A stretch of 64,000 bases of DNA from NCBI RefSeq assembly GCF_038003085.1, contig NZ_JBBOOM010000001.1, positions 3,596,001-3,660,000 of the forward strand, written 5' to 3'. Of this stretch, positions 49,683 through 58,648 are shown piece by piece. The number at the start of each line of letters is the position of its first letter. The stretch's first letter is position 1. Source of the stretch: Psychrobacillus sp. FSL K6-2836. Lineage in GTDB: Bacteria > Bacillota > Bacilli > Bacillales_A > Planococcaceae. Under the pieces are notes generated by a model, which was not told the origin of the DNA, did not search any database, and saw only the letters and a program-made list of their open reading frames with translations. A program made the translations under genes and the position numbers.

Positions 49683-50197
49683 TTGTCCTCATAATTAGTA
49701 GCTTCTCTTAATGCTTTTTCCTCGGTAGGGATACGTACAGAGAGCATGGCAATATTTAATAGCGTAAAGGTAATAGCAGTTATATATGCTTGGAACATTA
49801 ATGGTAGTAAAATAATTTCCAAACAAACTACTACATAGTTTGGATGTCGAATGAAGGAATAAGGACCTCTTTTCACTACATTAGCCCCTGGTAGAATAAT
49901 GATTTTAGTATTCCAAAAAGAACCTAAAGATGCGAGGCACCATATTCGAAGTAATTGAACAATTATAAAGCCGATTAAAAATGCAGAAAATAAAGGTGAA
50001 ATCGCTCTATCAAATATCAACACTTCTAAAATGAGACTTATAAAAAAGCTCACATGCATAGCAACCATTACGGGATAGTGGGATGCTCCAACTTCATAGG
50101 CACCTTGTTGAAGCATTCTTTTTTCATTTCTTTTTGCTATTACTACCTCCGCAAGTCGTTGAAGAACCACTAGTGAGATAAGGATGAAGAATAACAA
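49655..50197 (-). CDS. bpsB: Isoprenylcysteine carboxyl methyltransferase-like membrane enzyme (BpsB/YpbQ)
   Basis: 180 residues with four or five membrane helices and the ICMT-type SAM-binding end: GPYSFIRHPNYVVVCLEI and the trailing RIPTEEKALRE. In B. subtilis BpsB O-methylates the alkylpyrones made by the type III polyketide synthase BpsA. It begins one base after the bpsA-like gene, at a TTG with GGAGGG upstream. Operon position supports the assignment. Confidence 0.87.
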   Translation of the reverse strand: MLFFILISLVVLQRLAEVVIAKRNEKRMLQQGAYEVGASHYPVMVAMHVSFFISLILEVLIFDRAISPLFSAFLIGFIIVQLLRIWCLASLGSFWNTKIIILPGANVVKRGPYSFIRHPNYVVVCLEIILLPLMFQAYITAITFTLLNIAMLSVRIPTEEKALREATNYEDKFKKKISAS

Positions 50198-50198
50198 A

Positions 50199-51281
50199 CT
50201 AATCCCTCCAATTTAGTAATATAGCTTCTCCACAAAATCCAGGACCAAGTGCAACTAGTAAACCTAACTCTTCCTCATTATTTTGTTTCTTCATAAATTG
50301 CTCCAACACATAAAGAACAGTAGGAGAAGACATATTCCCATGACTTTTTAACACTTCTCGTGAGATGTACGTATGCTCTTCTGTTAGTTCCAACGTTTCT
50401 TCATATGCTTTTAATACTTTCTTTCCTCCTGGATGTGCAACAAAGTTCACTAGGTCATTCTTAGTCACTCGCTGTTCACCTAGAAAATCATCTACAAATG
50501 GTCCCAACCAAGAAGTAATAATAGAAGGAATGCTTTTGGAAAAAACTACATGTAGTCCATTGTTTTTAATATCCCAACCCATGACATCCTCTGAATCCGG
50601 CATCCACTTAGAAGCTGTCGCGATGATGTGAGGCACTGGTTTTGAGGTAGACAGCTTTACGTCATCTCCGCAAACTAGTGCACACGCGGCTCCATCAGCA
50701 AATAACGAGGCTCCTATTAAATTACTCTTCGAAAAGTCATTTGGTTGAAAGGTCAAACTACAGAGTTCTACACAAACTACTAATACTTTGGAGGTCGGAT
50801 GCGCCTTGCAATAGTCGAAAGCTCTACTAATCCCAGATGCACCCCCGGCACAGCCTAAACCCCATAAGGGAATGCGTTTCATGCGATCAGAAAAAGGTAA
50901 ATGATTCATCACCCGAGCATCAATACTTGGAGTAGAAATACCAGTACTACTAACGAACACTATTGCATCAATTTCACTTGGATGCAGGGAAGATTCTAAA
51001 AAATCGAGACTATTTAAACAACGATGGATAACTTCAATACTATATTTGGTAGCTAACTCTATATACAAATTATTACGTTCTTCAAAGCTATGTTCACTTT
51101 GATGCCATTCTAAAGGAACACAAAAATGGCGAGTTTGTATATCTCCATTTTCAAACACTTTTAATAGTCTATTCAATTGAGGTATTTTATCTTGAAATAG
51201 TTCTTTTGTGAGATTTTCAATGTTTGATTGTTCTAATGTATATGGTGGGTTATATGTACTAATTGAAGCAATTTTTGGCAT
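50199..51281 (-). CDS. bpsA: Type III polyketide synthase (alkylpyrone synthase, BpsA/BcsA)
   Basis: A 360-residue chalcone-synthase-like enzyme that extends fatty acyl-CoA with malonyl-CoA to give triketide pyrones. The catalytic triad is visible: Cys144 in LWGLGCAGGASG, His in FVAHPGGKKVL and Asn in SHGNMSSPTVL. AAGGAGTG precedes the ATG. It forms an operon with bpsB. In Bacillus the products are membrane-associated; their role is uncertain. Confidence 0.93.
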   Translation of the reverse strand: MPKIASISTYNPPYTLEQSNIENLTKELFQDKIPQLNRLLKVFENGDIQTRHFCVPLEWHQSEHSFEERNNLYIELATKYSIEVIHRCLNSLDFLESSLHPSEIDAIVFVSSTGISTPSIDARVMNHLPFSDRMKRIPLWGLGCAGGASGISRAFDYCKAHPTSKVLVVCVELCSLTFQPNDFSKSNLIGASLFADGAACALVCGDDVKLSTSKPVPHIIATASKWMPDSEDVMGWDIKNNGLHVVFSKSIPSIITSWLGPFVDDFLGEQRVTKNDLVNFVAHPGGKKVLKAYEETLELTEEHTYISREVLKSHGNMSSPTVLYVLEQFMKKQNNEEELGLLVALGPGFCGEAILLNWRD

Positions 51282-51334
51282 AATGTCACTCCTTTTTGTT
51301 ACTTATAATTCCCTTACTCACGCCAGATATACAA

Positions 51335-51907
51335 CTACTTTTGCTCTTTCATCTTTTCAATTGCGATGATAAATGGAGGATCATTTTGTTGGTTAAGAAA
51401 TTGATAGCTTAAGACGTGGACAAAGGATTGTGGTAAACTCTGCACGTACCGAAGAATGGAATCCTTTTCTTCTTTACCACCCTGATGACCATGGTAAACT
51501 ACTAGGACAATTATTCCGCCTACTTTAAGTAATTGTAATAATGATTCAATTGCCTGCTGAGTAGAAGCTCCTGTTGTAATTATTTCATGATTACTTCCAG
51601 GCAAGTAGCCCAAATTGAATATTCCTGCTGAAACTTTTTGCTGAATATAAAGATGAAGATTTTCATGTCCATCTTGAATTAATGTAGTTATTTCTAATTT
51701 GTTCGCTTCTTCTAATCTTTTGGTAGTTGCATAGATAGCCTCTGCTTGAACATCAAAAGCATATACATGTCCATGCTCACCAACAAGTTCTGTTAAAAAC
51801 AAAGTGTCATGTCCATTTCCGGCTGTTGCATCCACCACAATATCTCCAGGTTCAACTGTAGACATTAATAATTGTTTAGCGAAAGGTAAAACTCGTTTTA
51901 GTTTCAT
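51335..51907 (-). CDS. mnmM: tRNA wobble-uridine methyltransferase MnmM (YtqB)
   Basis: 190-residue class I SAM-dependent methyltransferase. DIVVDATAGNGHDTLFL is the SAM motif, and NLGYLPGSNHEIIT and VVYHGHQGGKEE are family features of YtqB. This family was shown to methylate nm5s2U34 to mnm5s2U34 in Gram-positive bacteria. Its ATG overlaps the stop of the radical-SAM gene by 4 bp, so the two modification enzymes are coupled. Confidence 0.9.
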   Translation of the reverse strand: MKLKRVLPFAKQLLMSTVEPGDIVVDATAGNGHDTLFLTELVGEHGHVYAFDVQAEAIYATTKRLEEANKLEITTLIQDGHENLHLYIQQKVSAGIFNLGYLPGSNHEIITTGASTQQAIESLLQLLKVGGIIVLVVYHGHQGGKEEKDSILRYVQSLPQSFVHVLSYQFLNQQNDPPFIIAIEKMKEQK

Positions 51908-52863
51908 TTTGCTGCACCACTTTTTACATAGTATTTTCCTTGGTAACTCTCCCTAGAGGTTAGCTCAGCGTCAATTCCATTTAATACATCCCATTTGTTT
52001 ACACTCCACATGGGCCCGATCATTAAGTCAATTGGTCCATCACCAGTTATTCGTTGAACGACCATCTCAGGAGGTAAAACTTCTAGCTGATCTGCAACAA
52101 GCTGGATATAGGCATCTCGATCCATGAACTCGAGCATTCCCTTTTCGTATTGCTTAACCATTGGAGTTCCCTTCAATAAATGCAGTAAATGAATTTTAAT
52201 CCCTTGAACATCTAGCTTGGCCACTTCTCGTGCGGTTTCCATCATCATTTCCCGATTTTCTAAAGGCAGACCATTTATAATATGCGTACATATAGGGATT
52301 TCATGCTTCCTTAGTTTGTTCACACCTTCTATATAGGAAGGATAATCGTGAGCCCTATTCACCAAATTAGCTGTGCGCTCATGTACTGTTTGAAGACCAA
52401 GCTCTATCCATAAAAAAGTACGTTTGTTAAGCTCTGCCAAGTATTCGACTATATCGTCGGGTAAACAATCAGGTCTTGTTGCAATGGAAATTCCTATAAC
52501 ACCTTCTAATGCTAGTGCCGCTTCAAATTTCTCCTTCAGAACAGGAAGGGGGGCATGCGTATTCGTATAAGCCTGGAAATAGGCAATGTATTTTCCGTTC
52601 TTCCATTTTTCATGCATGTTCATCTTGATTTTTTCAAATTGAACTGGAATGGGATCTACCTTATCTCCAGCAAAATCACCACTTCCTGCCACACTACAAA
52701 AAGTACAGCCACCAAATGCGACTGTTCCGTCTCTATTAGGACAATCAAAACCAGCATCTAATGCTACTTTAAAAATTTTCATACCAAATATATCTCGTAA
52801 ATAACGATTCCATGTAAAATAGCGTTTCCCATCAGATGGGAAAGGTAAATTATTTTCATTCAT
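51904..52863 (-). CDS. mnmL: Radical-SAM protein MnmL (YtqA family)
   Basis: 319 residues from the ATG at 52863, which follows AAGGAGTG by 8 bp; the GTG three codons earlier overlaps that site. Cysteines for the Fe-S cluster lie in DCPNRDGTVAFGGCTFC. Further family marks are YFQAYTNTHAP, IGISIATRPDC and ICTHIINGLP. YtqA/MnmL has been implicated in converting cmnm5(s2)U to nm5(s2)U, before MnmM acts. The ytqA-ytqB order is as in B. subtilis. Confidence 0.88.
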   Translation of the reverse strand: MNENNLPFPSDGKRYFTWNRYLRDIFGMKIFKVALDAGFDCPNRDGTVAFGGCTFCSVAGSGDFAGDKVDPIPVQFEKIKMNMHEKWKNGKYIAYFQAYTNTHAPLPVLKEKFEAALALEGVIGISIATRPDCLPDDIVEYLAELNKRTFLWIELGLQTVHERTANLVNRAHDYPSYIEGVNKLRKHEIPICTHIINGLPLENREMMMETAREVAKLDVQGIKIHLLHLLKGTPMVKQYEKGMLEFMDRDAYIQLVADQLEVLPPEMVVQRITGDGPIDLMIGPMWSVNKWDVLNGIDAELTSRESYQGKYYVKSGAAK

Positions 52864-52987
52864 ATTCTTCACTCCTTAACAGGCTTATTTTATCATGACT
52901 TTATAAAGTTTTGTCTAATCTTCTTGAAGTGCCATTTGAAAAGGACTACAATATTCTTCTGAGTACAATAGAAGTGAGGTGTTTAAA

Positions 52988-54172
52988 TTGCCTAAAGCAG
53001 TATGGTTTTTAATAATCGGAATGTTCATCAATACAACGGGAAATTCTTTTTTATGGCCGTTACATACTATATACATGCATGATCATCTTGGGCAAACGCT
53101 AACAATGGCTGGGTTTGTGCTAATGATTAATGCGGGAACAGGAGTTATTGGTAATTTATTAGGAGGATTTCTATTTGACAGAATAGGTGGATATAAATCT
53201 ATTATGTTTGGGATTATATTGTCAATGGTCTCATTAATGCTCTTAACATTTTGGCATGGTTGGCCAGAATATATTTGGTTTGTTGCTATTCTTGGTTTTA
53301 GCGGGGGTATTATTTTCCCAAGCATGTATGCTTTAGTAGGGAGTGTCTGGCCCGAAGGTGGAAGAAAAGCTTTTAATGCAATTTATTTGTCTCAAAACTT
53401 AGGAGTGGCAATTGGCCCTGCGGTTGCAGGCTTAGTTGCGGATCATAATATAAATAATATTTTTCTAGCTAATTTATTGACTTATGTATTATTTCTTGTG
53501 GTAGCGGGAGTTTATTACCGCAAAATGTCAGTAGCTCCTAATATAAATGCTTCAATAATGAAAAGCTCTAAAAAAATCAAACAAAAAGCACCATTTTATG
53601 CAATGATGATTGTATCAATTGGTTATATGCTTACGTGGGTCGCTTATGTACAATGGACATCCACTATTTCTACCCATGTTTTGGATTTAGGTATTACTTT
53701 AAAAGAATATAGCATGCTTTGGACGATGAACGGTGCTCTAATACTATTAACTCAGCCACTTATTAAGCCAATTATTAATAGGTTGGAGCATCGAATTAAA
53801 ACACAGATGGTGATTGGTATAGTAATATTTATGGCTTCTTTTGTTGTTGTTTCTTATGCTGAAGATTACACAATGTTTATCGTTGCAATGGTTGTCCTAA
53901 CACTTGGAGAGGTATTCATCTGGCCAGCAGTACCGACATTAGCCGGACAGCTAGCACCGAAAGGGAGAGAAGGATTTTATCAAGGTATTGTGAACAGCAT
54001 GGCTACTATAGGAAGAATGATTGGTCCGTTTGCTGGAGGAATTTTAGTTGATGTTTATGGAATACAAGCCATGTTCTTAGTTTTTACTTTACTTATAGCG
54101 TTAGCAATAGTTCCTACCCTTTTATACGATCGCCCACTTAAGAAAGTAGCACCTGAGAAGGATGTGAATTGA
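52988..54172 (+). CDS. MFS transporter (YttB-like)
   Basis: 394 residues, 12 predicted helices. The motif between helices 2 and 3, GGFLFDRIGGYKSI, is the MFS signature, and LGVAIGPAVAGLV recalls drug:H+ antiporters. I take the TTG at 52988 as start because GTGAGGTG lies 6 bp upstream, although a GTG at 52979 is possible. The next gene begins one base after its stop, yet the pairing with a regulator may be accidental. Substrate unknown. Confidence 0.82.
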   Translation: MPKAVWFLIIGMFINTTGNSFLWPLHTIYMHDHLGQTLTMAGFVLMINAGTGVIGNLLGGFLFDRIGGYKSIMFGIILSMVSLMLLTFWHGWPEYIWFVAILGFSGGIIFPSMYALVGSVWPEGGRKAFNAIYLSQNLGVAIGPAVAGLVADHNINNIFLANLLTYVLFLVVAGVYYRKMSVAPNINASIMKSSKKIKQKAPFYAMMIVSIGYMLTWVAYVQWTSTISTHVLDLGITLKEYSMLWTMNGALILLTQPLIKPIINRLEHRIKTQMVIGIVIFMASFVVVSYAEDYTMFIVAMVVLTLGEVFIWPAVPTLAGQLAPKGREGFYQGIVNSMATIGRMIGPFAGGILVDVYGIQAMFLVFTLLIALAIVPTLLYDRPLKKVAPEKDVN

Positions 54173-54173
54173 T

Positions 54174-55517
54174 TTGGAGAATTTACAAAAAAACCTATCA
54201 ACCTCTGTTCTTGCTGAAATTTTAGAAAATGCTTTTCAATGGTTTGTTGTAGTAGATGCAGATTCGAAAATTCTTTATATTAATGAGGATTATTGTAGCT
54301 TTCTTGAAGTAAAGCGTGAGGAAGCGATAGGGAGACCTGTTGCAGATATAATTGAAAATACCAAAATGCATGAAGTTATTAAATCAGGGGTTCCAGATAA
54401 TGCTTCTCCCCATTATATAAAAGGCACATATATGCTTGCGAATCGTGTACCCCTTTTTGTTGATGGTAAAATTGTTGGCGCTTTTGGTAGTGTCATTTTT
54501 CGAGATATGTCTGATTGGAAAAAGTTAAGTTCTCATGTTCGAAACACAATGGAAAGAATTCAGTTAAATATAGAAGATAATAGTTACACAGAATACAGAT
54601 TAGGAGATATTAAAGGAACTTCTCCAGCAATTCGAAAAATAAAAGAAACAATTGAGATAATTGCGCCAAGTGACCTTCCAGTGTTAATCGAAGGAGAAAG
54701 TGGAACAGGAAAAGATATGTTCGCTCATAGTATCCATCAGCTTTCTGAACGCTCTGATTACCCTTTTGTTAAAGTAAATTGTGCTGCAATACCACCAGAG
54801 TTGCTTGAGAAAGAAATATTTGGAGTACTTGATCATAACAACGGGACCTTACGAAACGGTCGATATAAGCAAGCAGATAAAGGAACTCTCTATATAGATG
54901 AAATTAGTGCACTTCCTCTGACACTTCAAGCGAAGCTTTTAAGAGCGATGCAGGAAGAGGAAATTACGCCACTGAATTCGGAGAACAGCGAAAAAGTAAA
55001 TGTTCGTATTGTTGTTTCATCAAATGTTGCTCTCTCAAAGCTAATTGAGGAGAAGAAGTTCCGTGCGGATTTATATTACCGTTTACAAGCAATTACTCTA
55101 TCCATTCCACCATTAAGAGAACGAATGGAAGATTTTATAGATATACTCAACTATTTTCTTCAAAAATTTATGCTTCAGGCTGGTCGTAGACATGTCACTT
55201 TAGCAACAAAAACTAGGGAAATACTTCAGTCGTATCACTGGCCAGGCAATGTAAGGGAATTACAAAATATTTTGCAAGCAGCGGTTTTCTTAGCGGAAAA
55301 CGATATTATTTTGCCATCTGCCCTTCCTTCACAGATAAAACTAAGTAATGTACCTTCTTTCCAAACTACTGGAACGCTCGAGAACATTTTAGCAGAAGTA
55401 GAAAAGAAAGTGCTTCAGTCTTACTTAGAGGAAGAATCAGATAAAATAAGGATTGCAAAGCAACTTGGTCTAAGTAGATCCACATTGTACGAAAAAATAA
55501 AAAAACACAACTTATGA
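54174..55517 (+). CDS. PAS-AAA+-Fis regulator lacking GAFTGA, probable regulator of the 3-hydroxybutyrate genes
   Basis: 447 residues. PAS-like sensor at about 15-115 (WFVVVDADSKILYINEDY), AAA+ domain about 140-380, Fis helix-turn-helix at the end (IAKQLGLSRSTLYEKIKKH). Walker A GESGTGKD, Walker B GTLYIDEIS and the arginine in ADLYYRL are intact. Where GAFTGA should stand it reads FGVLDHNNGTLRNGRYKQA, so contact with sigma-54 is doubtful. It starts with TTG after AAGGATG. The neighbouring catabolic operon and ATCCGAT palindromes suggest its targets. Confidence 0.82.
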   Translation: MENLQKNLSTSVLAEILENAFQWFVVVDADSKILYINEDYCSFLEVKREEAIGRPVADIIENTKMHEVIKSGVPDNASPHYIKGTYMLANRVPLFVDGKIVGAFGSVIFRDMSDWKKLSSHVRNTMERIQLNIEDNSYTEYRLGDIKGTSPAIRKIKETIEIIAPSDLPVLIEGESGTGKDMFAHSIHQLSERSDYPFVKVNCAAIPPELLEKEIFGVLDHNNGTLRNGRYKQADKGTLYIDEISALPLTLQAKLLRAMQEEEITPLNSENSEKVNVRIVVSSNVALSKLIEEKKFRADLYYRLQAITLSIPPLRERMEDFIDILNYFLQKFMLQAGRRHVTLATKTREILQSYHWPGNVRELQNILQAAVFLAENDIILPSALPSQIKLSNVPSFQTTGTLENILAEVEKKVLQSYLEEESDKIRIAKQLGLSRSTLYEKIKKHNL

Positions 55518-55520
55518 CCT

Positions 55521-55564
55521 AAATCCGATTTATTGGACATTTATCCAGTAAATCGGATTTTTTG
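55521..55564 (+). terminator. Terminator after the second regulator
   Basis: AAATCCGATTTA and TAAATCGGATTT, 12-bp stem, loop of about 16 bases, then T. The arms contain the same ATCCGAT word as the palindrome at 55606. Confidence 0.85.
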
Positions 55565-55605
55565 CATTTTAAATAAACATTGTATTTGTTGTTTTTAATA
55601 ATGAA

Positions 55606-55627
55606 ATAATCCGATAAATCGGATTAT
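55606..55627. promoter_or_regulatory. Perfect palindrome, candidate operator of the 3-hydroxybutyrate operon
   Basis: ATAATCCGAT and its exact inverse separated by AA. Related half-sites occur at 55521, 55549 and about 55747. It lies about 190 bp before the permease gene. Confidence 0.6.
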
Positions 55628-55700
55628 TTTCATTTGGACTCTGAACGACCCCGTCACAATTTCTATTGAATGAAAATTTAGATTATGTTTTAATGACTTA

Positions 55701-55714
55701 TGAAAGCGCTTTTA
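55701..55714 (+). promoter_or_regulatory. Catabolite-responsive element (cre)
   Basis: TGAAAGCGCTTTTA matches the CcpA cre consensus closely. It is downstream of a possible promoter (TTGAAT, 17 bp, TTTAAT, at about 55667-55695) and should repress the operon when glucose is present. Confidence 0.75.
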
Positions 55715-55811
55715 TAATTGGTTGTAAGTTTGATAGATAGATCCAGAAATCCGATTCTACTGCAGAGAAACGGTGGTTGATTACACTATTAAAATACAGG
55801 GGGATTTGTTT

Positions 55812-57155
55812 ATGGATGGTAGTATTCTAATGAGTATGATTGGGTTAATAGGAGGTCTTGTTCTATTAATCGGTTTAACTTTAAAAGGGGTAAATATTAT
55901 TATAGTTGGACCGATATCTGCTTTATTTGTGGCATTAATGAGTGGTATGCCACTGTTTCCACAATTAGTAGAGGATGGCGTACCTAACTTTGTGACCAAC
56001 TATATGTCAGGATTTACGGGGTTTATCATGTCCTGGTATTTAATGTTCTTATTAGGTGCGGTTTTTGGAAAGGTTATGGAAGATAGTGGTGCGGCGGATT
56101 CAGTTGCAAAAATGATAGTGGACAAATTAGGGATGAAATTTGCTGTCCTAGCTATTGTTATTGCGTGTGCAATCTTGACCTACGGTGGAGTTAGCTTATT
56201 TGTAGTAGCATTTGCAGTGTACCCAATGGCTATTTCTTTGTTTAAACAAGCAGATTTGCCACGTCGTTTTATACCAGCAACGCTTGCTTTAGGATCTGTA
56301 ACATTTACAATGACTTCTGCTGGATCACCAGAAATTCAAAACTGGATTCCAATGGATTATCTTGAAACAACACCATATGCTGGATGGGAAGTAAGTATAA
56401 TTGTTGCAGTCTTTATGGCAGTATTTGGTTACTGGTGGCTGAAGAAAATTATTACGAAAGCAGTAAATAACGGTGAGCGCTTTGAAGATAGAAAAACTGA
56501 TCCTACCTTTGATACAACTCGTGCATTACCGAATCCGTTTCTAGCATTTATCCCATTAATAGTAGTTTTAGTTATATCATATATTTTCCACGATGAATTA
56601 AAGCAATCTGCACTAATCTTAGCATTACTTGGTGGAATCATTTCAACATTTATCGTGAGTTGGAAATACTTTAAAAGCCCATGGGAAGCAGTTTCTGCTG
56701 GTACAATAGGGGCTATTATAGCAATTGGTAATACAGCTGCAGTAGTAGGATTTGGTGGTGTAGCAAAAGCTGTTCCTGCATTTGGTGTAGCAGTAGATGC
56801 TATGGCTAGTATACCGGGTTCTCCATTAATAGGTGCTGGTGTAGCGGTATCGGTGATCGCAGGTATGACAGGATCTGCTTCTGGTGGTCAAACAATTGCA
56901 TTACCACTATTAGCACCAGGTTATATTGATGCAGGAGTAAACCAAGAAGCGTTGCACCGTGTTGTAGCAATCTCATCCGGTGCATTAGATTCCCTACCAC
57001 ATAACGGATATGTTGTAACAACGATTCAATCAATCTGTGGAGAAAAACATAGTGCTGCCTATTGGGCTGTAGCGGCAACAACAGTTGTAACACCTTTAAT
57101 AGGGTTAGCGATTGCGATTATATTATTCTCATTTGGTTTAGGTATAGGTAGTTAA
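55812..57155 (+). CDS. GntP-family permease, probable 3-hydroxybutyrate transporter
   Basis: 447 residues with about 12-14 membrane segments, in the GntP/ion-transporter superfamily. GVSLFVVAFAVYPMAISLF, TSAGSPEIQNWIP and GMTGSASGGQTIALPLLAPG are conserved stretches. The ATG at 55812 follows GGGGGAT; the 13 codons upstream are unlikely. The downstream hydroxybutyrate dehydrogenase and 3-oxoacid CoA-transferase genes indicate 3-hydroxybutyrate or a related ketone body as substrate, as for B. subtilis YxjC. Confidence 0.85.
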   Translation: MDGSILMSMIGLIGGLVLLIGLTLKGVNIIIVGPISALFVALMSGMPLFPQLVEDGVPNFVTNYMSGFTGFIMSWYLMFLLGAVFGKVMEDSGAADSVAKMIVDKLGMKFAVLAIVIACAILTYGGVSLFVVAFAVYPMAISLFKQADLPRRFIPATLALGSVTFTMTSAGSPEIQNWIPMDYLETTPYAGWEVSIIVAVFMAVFGYWWLKKIITKAVNNGERFEDRKTDPTFDTTRALPNPFLAFIPLIVVLVISYIFHDELKQSALILALLGGIISTFIVSWKYFKSPWEAVSAGTIGAIIAIGNTAAVVGFGGVAKAVPAFGVAVDAMASIPGSPLIGAGVAVSVIAGMTGSASGGQTIALPLLAPGYIDAGVNQEALHRVVAISSGALDSLPHNGYVVTTIQSICGEKHSAAYWAVAATTVVTPLIGLAIAIILFSFGLGIGS

Positions 57156-57202
57156 TTTTTCAGTCCATCAAGTAAAAGGGTTGATAGTTGGAGGTTAAGC
57201 GT

Positions 57203-57970
57203 ATGGTAAAAGATAGAATACTTCTTATCACGGGAGCGGCACAGGGTATTGGCTTTGAAATTGCACAGGAATTTTACAAAGCAGGTGCGAAGGTTGTTCT
57301 AACAGATATAGATGAAGAGAAGGTAAAGAATGCTGCAATAGCACTAGGTAATGATGTACTTGGGATTAAATGTGATGTGACAAACGAGGAAGATATTATT
57401 AACTCCATTAATCTAACCGTAAGAGAGTACGGACGAATTGATATATTGATTAATAATGCTGGAATGCAGCATGTTTCAATGCTAGAAGATTTTCCGACTG
57501 AACGCTTTGAACTATTGATAAAAATAATGCTGACGGCTCCATTTGTGGCTACTAAACACGTTCTTCCGCATATGCGGAAGAATGGATTCGGTAGAATTAT
57601 TAATATGGCTTCTATAAATGGTTTAGTTGGTTTTGCTGGTAAAGCAGCCTATAACTCAGCCAAACATGGAGTAATCGGACTTACAAAAGTTGCAGCTCTT
57701 GAGACAGCTGCAGATGGGATTACAGTAAATGCTGTTTGTCCAGGCTATGTGGACACGCCGCTTGTTCGAAACCAATTTAAGGATTTAGCGAAAGTACGTA
57801 ATGTACCAGTTGAATCTGTTTTAGAGGAAGTATTATATCCTTTAGTTCCTCAGAAAAGATTATTAGATGTAAAGGAAGTTGCTGATTTAGCTTTGTTTTT
57901 AGCAAGTGATGCAGCTAAAGGGATGACGGGGCAAGCAGTTGTCTTGGACGGTGGCTACACGAGTCAATAA
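57203..57970 (+). CDS. 3-hydroxybutyrate dehydrogenase (short-chain dehydrogenase)
   Basis: A 255-residue SDR enzyme expected to oxidise D-3-hydroxybutyrate to acetoacetate with NAD. TGAAQGIG is the cofactor loop, INNAG the structural motif, and MASINGLVGFAGKAAYNSAK holds the catalytic Ser, Tyr and Lys. The ending VPQKRLLDVKEVADLALFL matches 3-hydroxybutyrate dehydrogenases. The ATG at 57203 follows GGAGG. Located between the permease and the CoA-transferase genes, though a 680-bp repeat region separates it from the latter. Confidence 0.9.
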   Translation: MVKDRILLITGAAQGIGFEIAQEFYKAGAKVVLTDIDEEKVKNAAIALGNDVLGIKCDVTNEEDIINSINLTVREYGRIDILINNAGMQHVSMLEDFPTERFELLIKIMLTAPFVATKHVLPHMRKNGFGRIINMASINGLVGFAGKAAYNSAKHGVIGLTKVAALETAADGITVNAVCPGYVDTPLVRNQFKDLAKVRNVPVESVLEEVLYPLVPQKRLLDVKEVADLALFLASDAAKGMTGQAVVLDGGYTSQ

Positions 57971-58648
57971 TTTCATAAACTATATTAAACTTTTAGAAGA
58001 ATAAGACATAATACTATTGATTTCCGTTTCAGGCGGATTACAAAGGCTAAGCGCACCACCTTTCACTTCAATCAACGGAGTGTGTATTACTCAATAGTAG
58101 ATTTAGCAGAGCTTATCGCTAGGACAATAGAAATTAAATTAAGTAAATGTAGTGATAATCATACTCTGTAATGGTTGTTTAAATTCAACACTATTATTTA
58201 GTAAATAGACTATAAGATATAGTTAGTACTTACCCAATAAAGAAGCGAAATAGGTAACGAAATTGCATCTTCATGGGCTTGCTCTAGGCATTAGAAAGAA
58301 TCTTTTCTCTCATTATACAAAAATGCACTGAACATGTTCCTATAGTTGAAGAAGGGCAATGGACAGTTATTCGCCATAAAATTACCGGAAAAGTTGGCAG
58401 GTCGTGACTATCGTCACGACCTGCCTTCCCAATAATTACTCGTTAATAATCTAGCGATAAATCTGTCCAAAGTGCCTACGGAAACGGTAGATGCGGGTTT
58501 TGATTTTACAGGTTACTTGCACATTATTATATCTAGATGTAGGAATTATGAATCGTAGAAACAGATTTAGGAAAATAGTTTGCTAAGTTATCGGATATTT
58601 GAGAAAATAATAATGTATCAAGCTTACAAATGGAAGGGGACTGGGAGC
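57971..58648. repeat. Composite dispersed repeat (copy 4) between dehydrogenase and CoA-transferase genes
   Basis: No gene is seen. AAAGGCTAAGCGCACCACC and CACTTCAATCAACGGAGTG (about 58040-58080) match the region near 7408-7565. From about 58235 the TGAC-hairpin family follows: AAAGAAGCGAAA, GAAATTGCATCTTC, AAAATTACCGG and a perfect 13-bp stem at 58396-58425 (GGCAGGTCGTGAC, loop TATC). It interrupts what would otherwise be a continuous operon, so scoAB may need its own promoter or read-through. Confidence 0.65.

Noticed and set aside
55565-55811. Sigma-54 promoter for the 3-hydroxybutyrate permease
   Set aside because: TTGGACTCTGAACGA near 55635 lacks the GC of a -12 element. No convincing alternative.
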